A stretch of 64,000 bases of DNA from Anaeromicrobium sp. (lineage in GTDB: Bacteria; Bacillota; Clostridia; Peptostreptococcales; Thermotaleaceae): positions 1-64,000 of the forward strand of contig NZ_JAOART010000023.1 in NCBI RefSeq assembly GCF_025210435.1. The letters are read 5' to 3'. This document shows, in pieces, positions 63,193 to 64,000 of the stretch (its first letter is position 1; each line of letters opens with the position of its first letter). The notes beneath the pieces were generated by a model. The model was not told the DNA's origin and made no database searches. It saw only the letters and a list, made by a program, of their open reading frames with translations. Made by a program: the position numbers and the translations under genes.

Positions 63193-63549
63193 TTATGTGT
63201 GTTTTTTTAAAATATCTAAAATTTTCTTGACATCTTCTGGGGGGATTTCTTTATCCTGCATTTCTTTAGCAAGAGTTAGATACTCAATACCGATATCTCT
63301 AAGTTCTTCAGGAAGTTTATCTCCTGAAACTCTTATATGATTAGGATCATCCACTATCCCTAAAAGATAATCAACAGATACATCAAAGAAACAAGATAAT
63401 TTTTTTAATGTATTAGCATCTGGAATTCTATTTTCTTTTTCCCAATTAGATACTGTTTGCTTAGAAACGTTCATATACTTAGCTAATTGGGGCTGAGTAT
63501 ATTCTTTTTTTAACCTTAATTCCTTTATTCTATTACCAATTGTCAACAT
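63193..63549 (-). CDS. XRE-family repressor (CI-like) of the element
   Basis: A 118-residue protein. Residues about 4-64 form an HTH_XRE domain (IGNRIKELRLKKEYTQPQLA, the recognition helix region VSKQTVSNWEKE, NTLKKLSCFFDVSVDYLLG). A short C-terminal helix region (EELRDIGIEYLTLAKEMQDK) may serve dimerisation; there is no LexA-type autocleavage domain. ATG after GAAGGAG. It is divergent from the Cro-like gene, with repeated AGTTGAC operators between them, as in lysogeny or ICE switches. Confidence 0.88.
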   Translation of the reverse strand: MLTIGNRIKELRLKKEYTQPQLAKYMNVSKQTVSNWEKENRIPDANTLKKLSCFFDVSVDYLLGIVDDPNHIRVSGDKLPEELRDIGIEYLTLAKEMQDKEIPPEDVKKILDILKKHT

Positions 63550-63570
63550 AATTAAAACTCCTTCCTTAAG

Positions 63571-63710
63571 TCAATTATAAACAATTAGTTGATTTTTTAA
63601 AATGATTGTCAACTAAATGAATATTTTTTTAGAAAAAAAGTAAAAATACTATTGACAGTAAACAAAAAGTTGACTAAACTGTAAATATATCAAGTAAACA
63701 TAAAGTTGAC
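63571..63710. promoter_or_regulatory. Operator array of the element's genetic switch
   Basis: Two 18-base direct repeats, AGTAAACAAAAAGTTGAC (63657-63674) and AGTAAACATAAAGTTGAC (63693-63710), lie 36 bases apart. The inverted half-sites GTCAACT (63608-63614) and TTAGTTGA (about 63585-63592) face them. A promoter for the plus-strand gene, TTGACA (63652-63657) with TAAACT (63675-63680), has the first repeat inside its spacer, so binding would block it. Confidence 0.7.
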
Positions 63711-63728
63711 CGAGGTGGTGATGAAAGT

Positions 63729-63962
63729 ATGGCTAAAGAATACAAAAGTTTGAAAGCCTATAGAAAGTTAGTAGGTATAAATCAAAGTGATTTGGCACAA
63801 ATGTTAGGTATAGGAACCAATACATATTCCTTTAAAGAAAATGGCAAAACTCCATTTACATTAGATGAAGCAAAAACCATAGCAGATTTCTTTGGAGCAA
63901 CTGTAGATGAAATTTTTTTTATGGATACAGTCAACGGTAAGTTGATAAAGACAACTGCTTAA
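63729..63962 (+). CDS. XRE-family Cro-like regulator
   Basis: A 77-residue protein, almost wholly one HTH_XRE domain: SLKAYRKLVGINQSDLAQML, then GIGTNTYSFKENGKTPFTLD and AKTIADFFGATVDEIFF. The ATG follows GAGGTGGTG. It is the first gene of the rightward operon of the element, divergent from the repressor, and probably competes for the shared operators. The operon continues beyond the window. Confidence 0.85.
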   Translation: MAKEYKSLKAYRKLVGINQSDLAQMLGIGTNTYSFKENGKTPFTLDEAKTIADFFGATVDEIFFMDTVNGKLIKTTA

Positions 63963-64000
63963 ATATAGTTTACCACATGCATATAGGTAAAAAATGAGTA

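Overview
The window looks like chromosomal DNA of a low-GC, spore-forming anaerobic Firmicute (class Clostridia; the genus cannot be fixed from the sequence). The support is the A/T-rich codon use, strong AGGAGG-type ribosome binding sites with frequent GTG/TTG starts, a T-box leader, a Spo0M homologue and clostridial-type transporters. No rRNA, tRNA or CRISPR array was seen. LAYOUT. (1) 1-4700: accessory patchwork with remnants of Rpn-type nuclease/transposase genes, a GNAT acetyltransferase, two unknown proteins, a Nudix hydrolase and a second acetyltransferase. (2) 4938-10431, minus strand: an MFS transporter with extracellular sensor segments, an ABC-type substrate-binding protein and a membrane-anchored MORN-repeat protein. 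(3) 10698-41122, plus strand: a 30-kb contractile injection system (CIS, phage-tail-like particle) locus. It starts with a catalytically degenerate class III cyclase/HAMP receptor. Next come a candidate cargo protein with an LQxxxGN leader motif, a PAAR-like spike tip and a large glycine-rich candidate cargo. The particle genes follow: AAA+ ATPase, DUF4255 cap, sheath, two tube proteins, a tail-assembly-chaperone-like gene overlapping a DUF6760 frame, a giant tape-measure-like protein, LysM, gpD-like and gpV-like spike hub, gp25, two baseplate J-type proteins, a gpI-like protein and a large protein with an Ig-like end. (4) 41123-56640: housekeeping genes, namely a T-box-controlled NSS amino-acid transporter, an FAD oxidoreductase, a sugar/nucleoside-type ABC transporter without its binding protein, a polyamine operon (speD, arginine-decarboxylase-type, speE), spo0M and a BCCT transporter. 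(5) 56700-64000: the edge of an integrated element (prophage or ICE). A large serine recombinase sits against an ABC ATPase gene that it has cut. Inward lie a GIY-YIG/coiled-coil protein, a structured RNA, a LexA-box-controlled micro-gene and a divergent repressor/Cro-like switch with repeated operators. TWO MITE-LIKE REPEAT FAMILIES run through the window. Family A (about 235 bp, ends TATAGATTT/AAATCTATA) has six full copies, one deleted copy and one mosaic. Family B (about 162 bp, ends TTAGGCATAT or TTAAGGCATAT) has three copies. Several copies lie inside the CIS operon. MOST INTERESTING: a textbook -1 frameshift signal (T TTT TTG, then a stem-loop) in the CIS operon joins the 125-codon chaperone-like gene to the DUF6760 frame, which has no ordinary start codon. 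This is the arrangement of phage lambda gpG/gpGT, here in a contractile injection system. HOW THE CIS GENES FIT: sheath and tubes form the contractile body; the 1391-codon protein probably sets its length; LysM, gpD, gpV, gp25 and the J-type proteins form baseplate and spike; the ATPase and DUF4255 protein act in assembly and capping; the head genes are likely payload and sensing. No lysis genes and no clear receptor-binding fibre were found.
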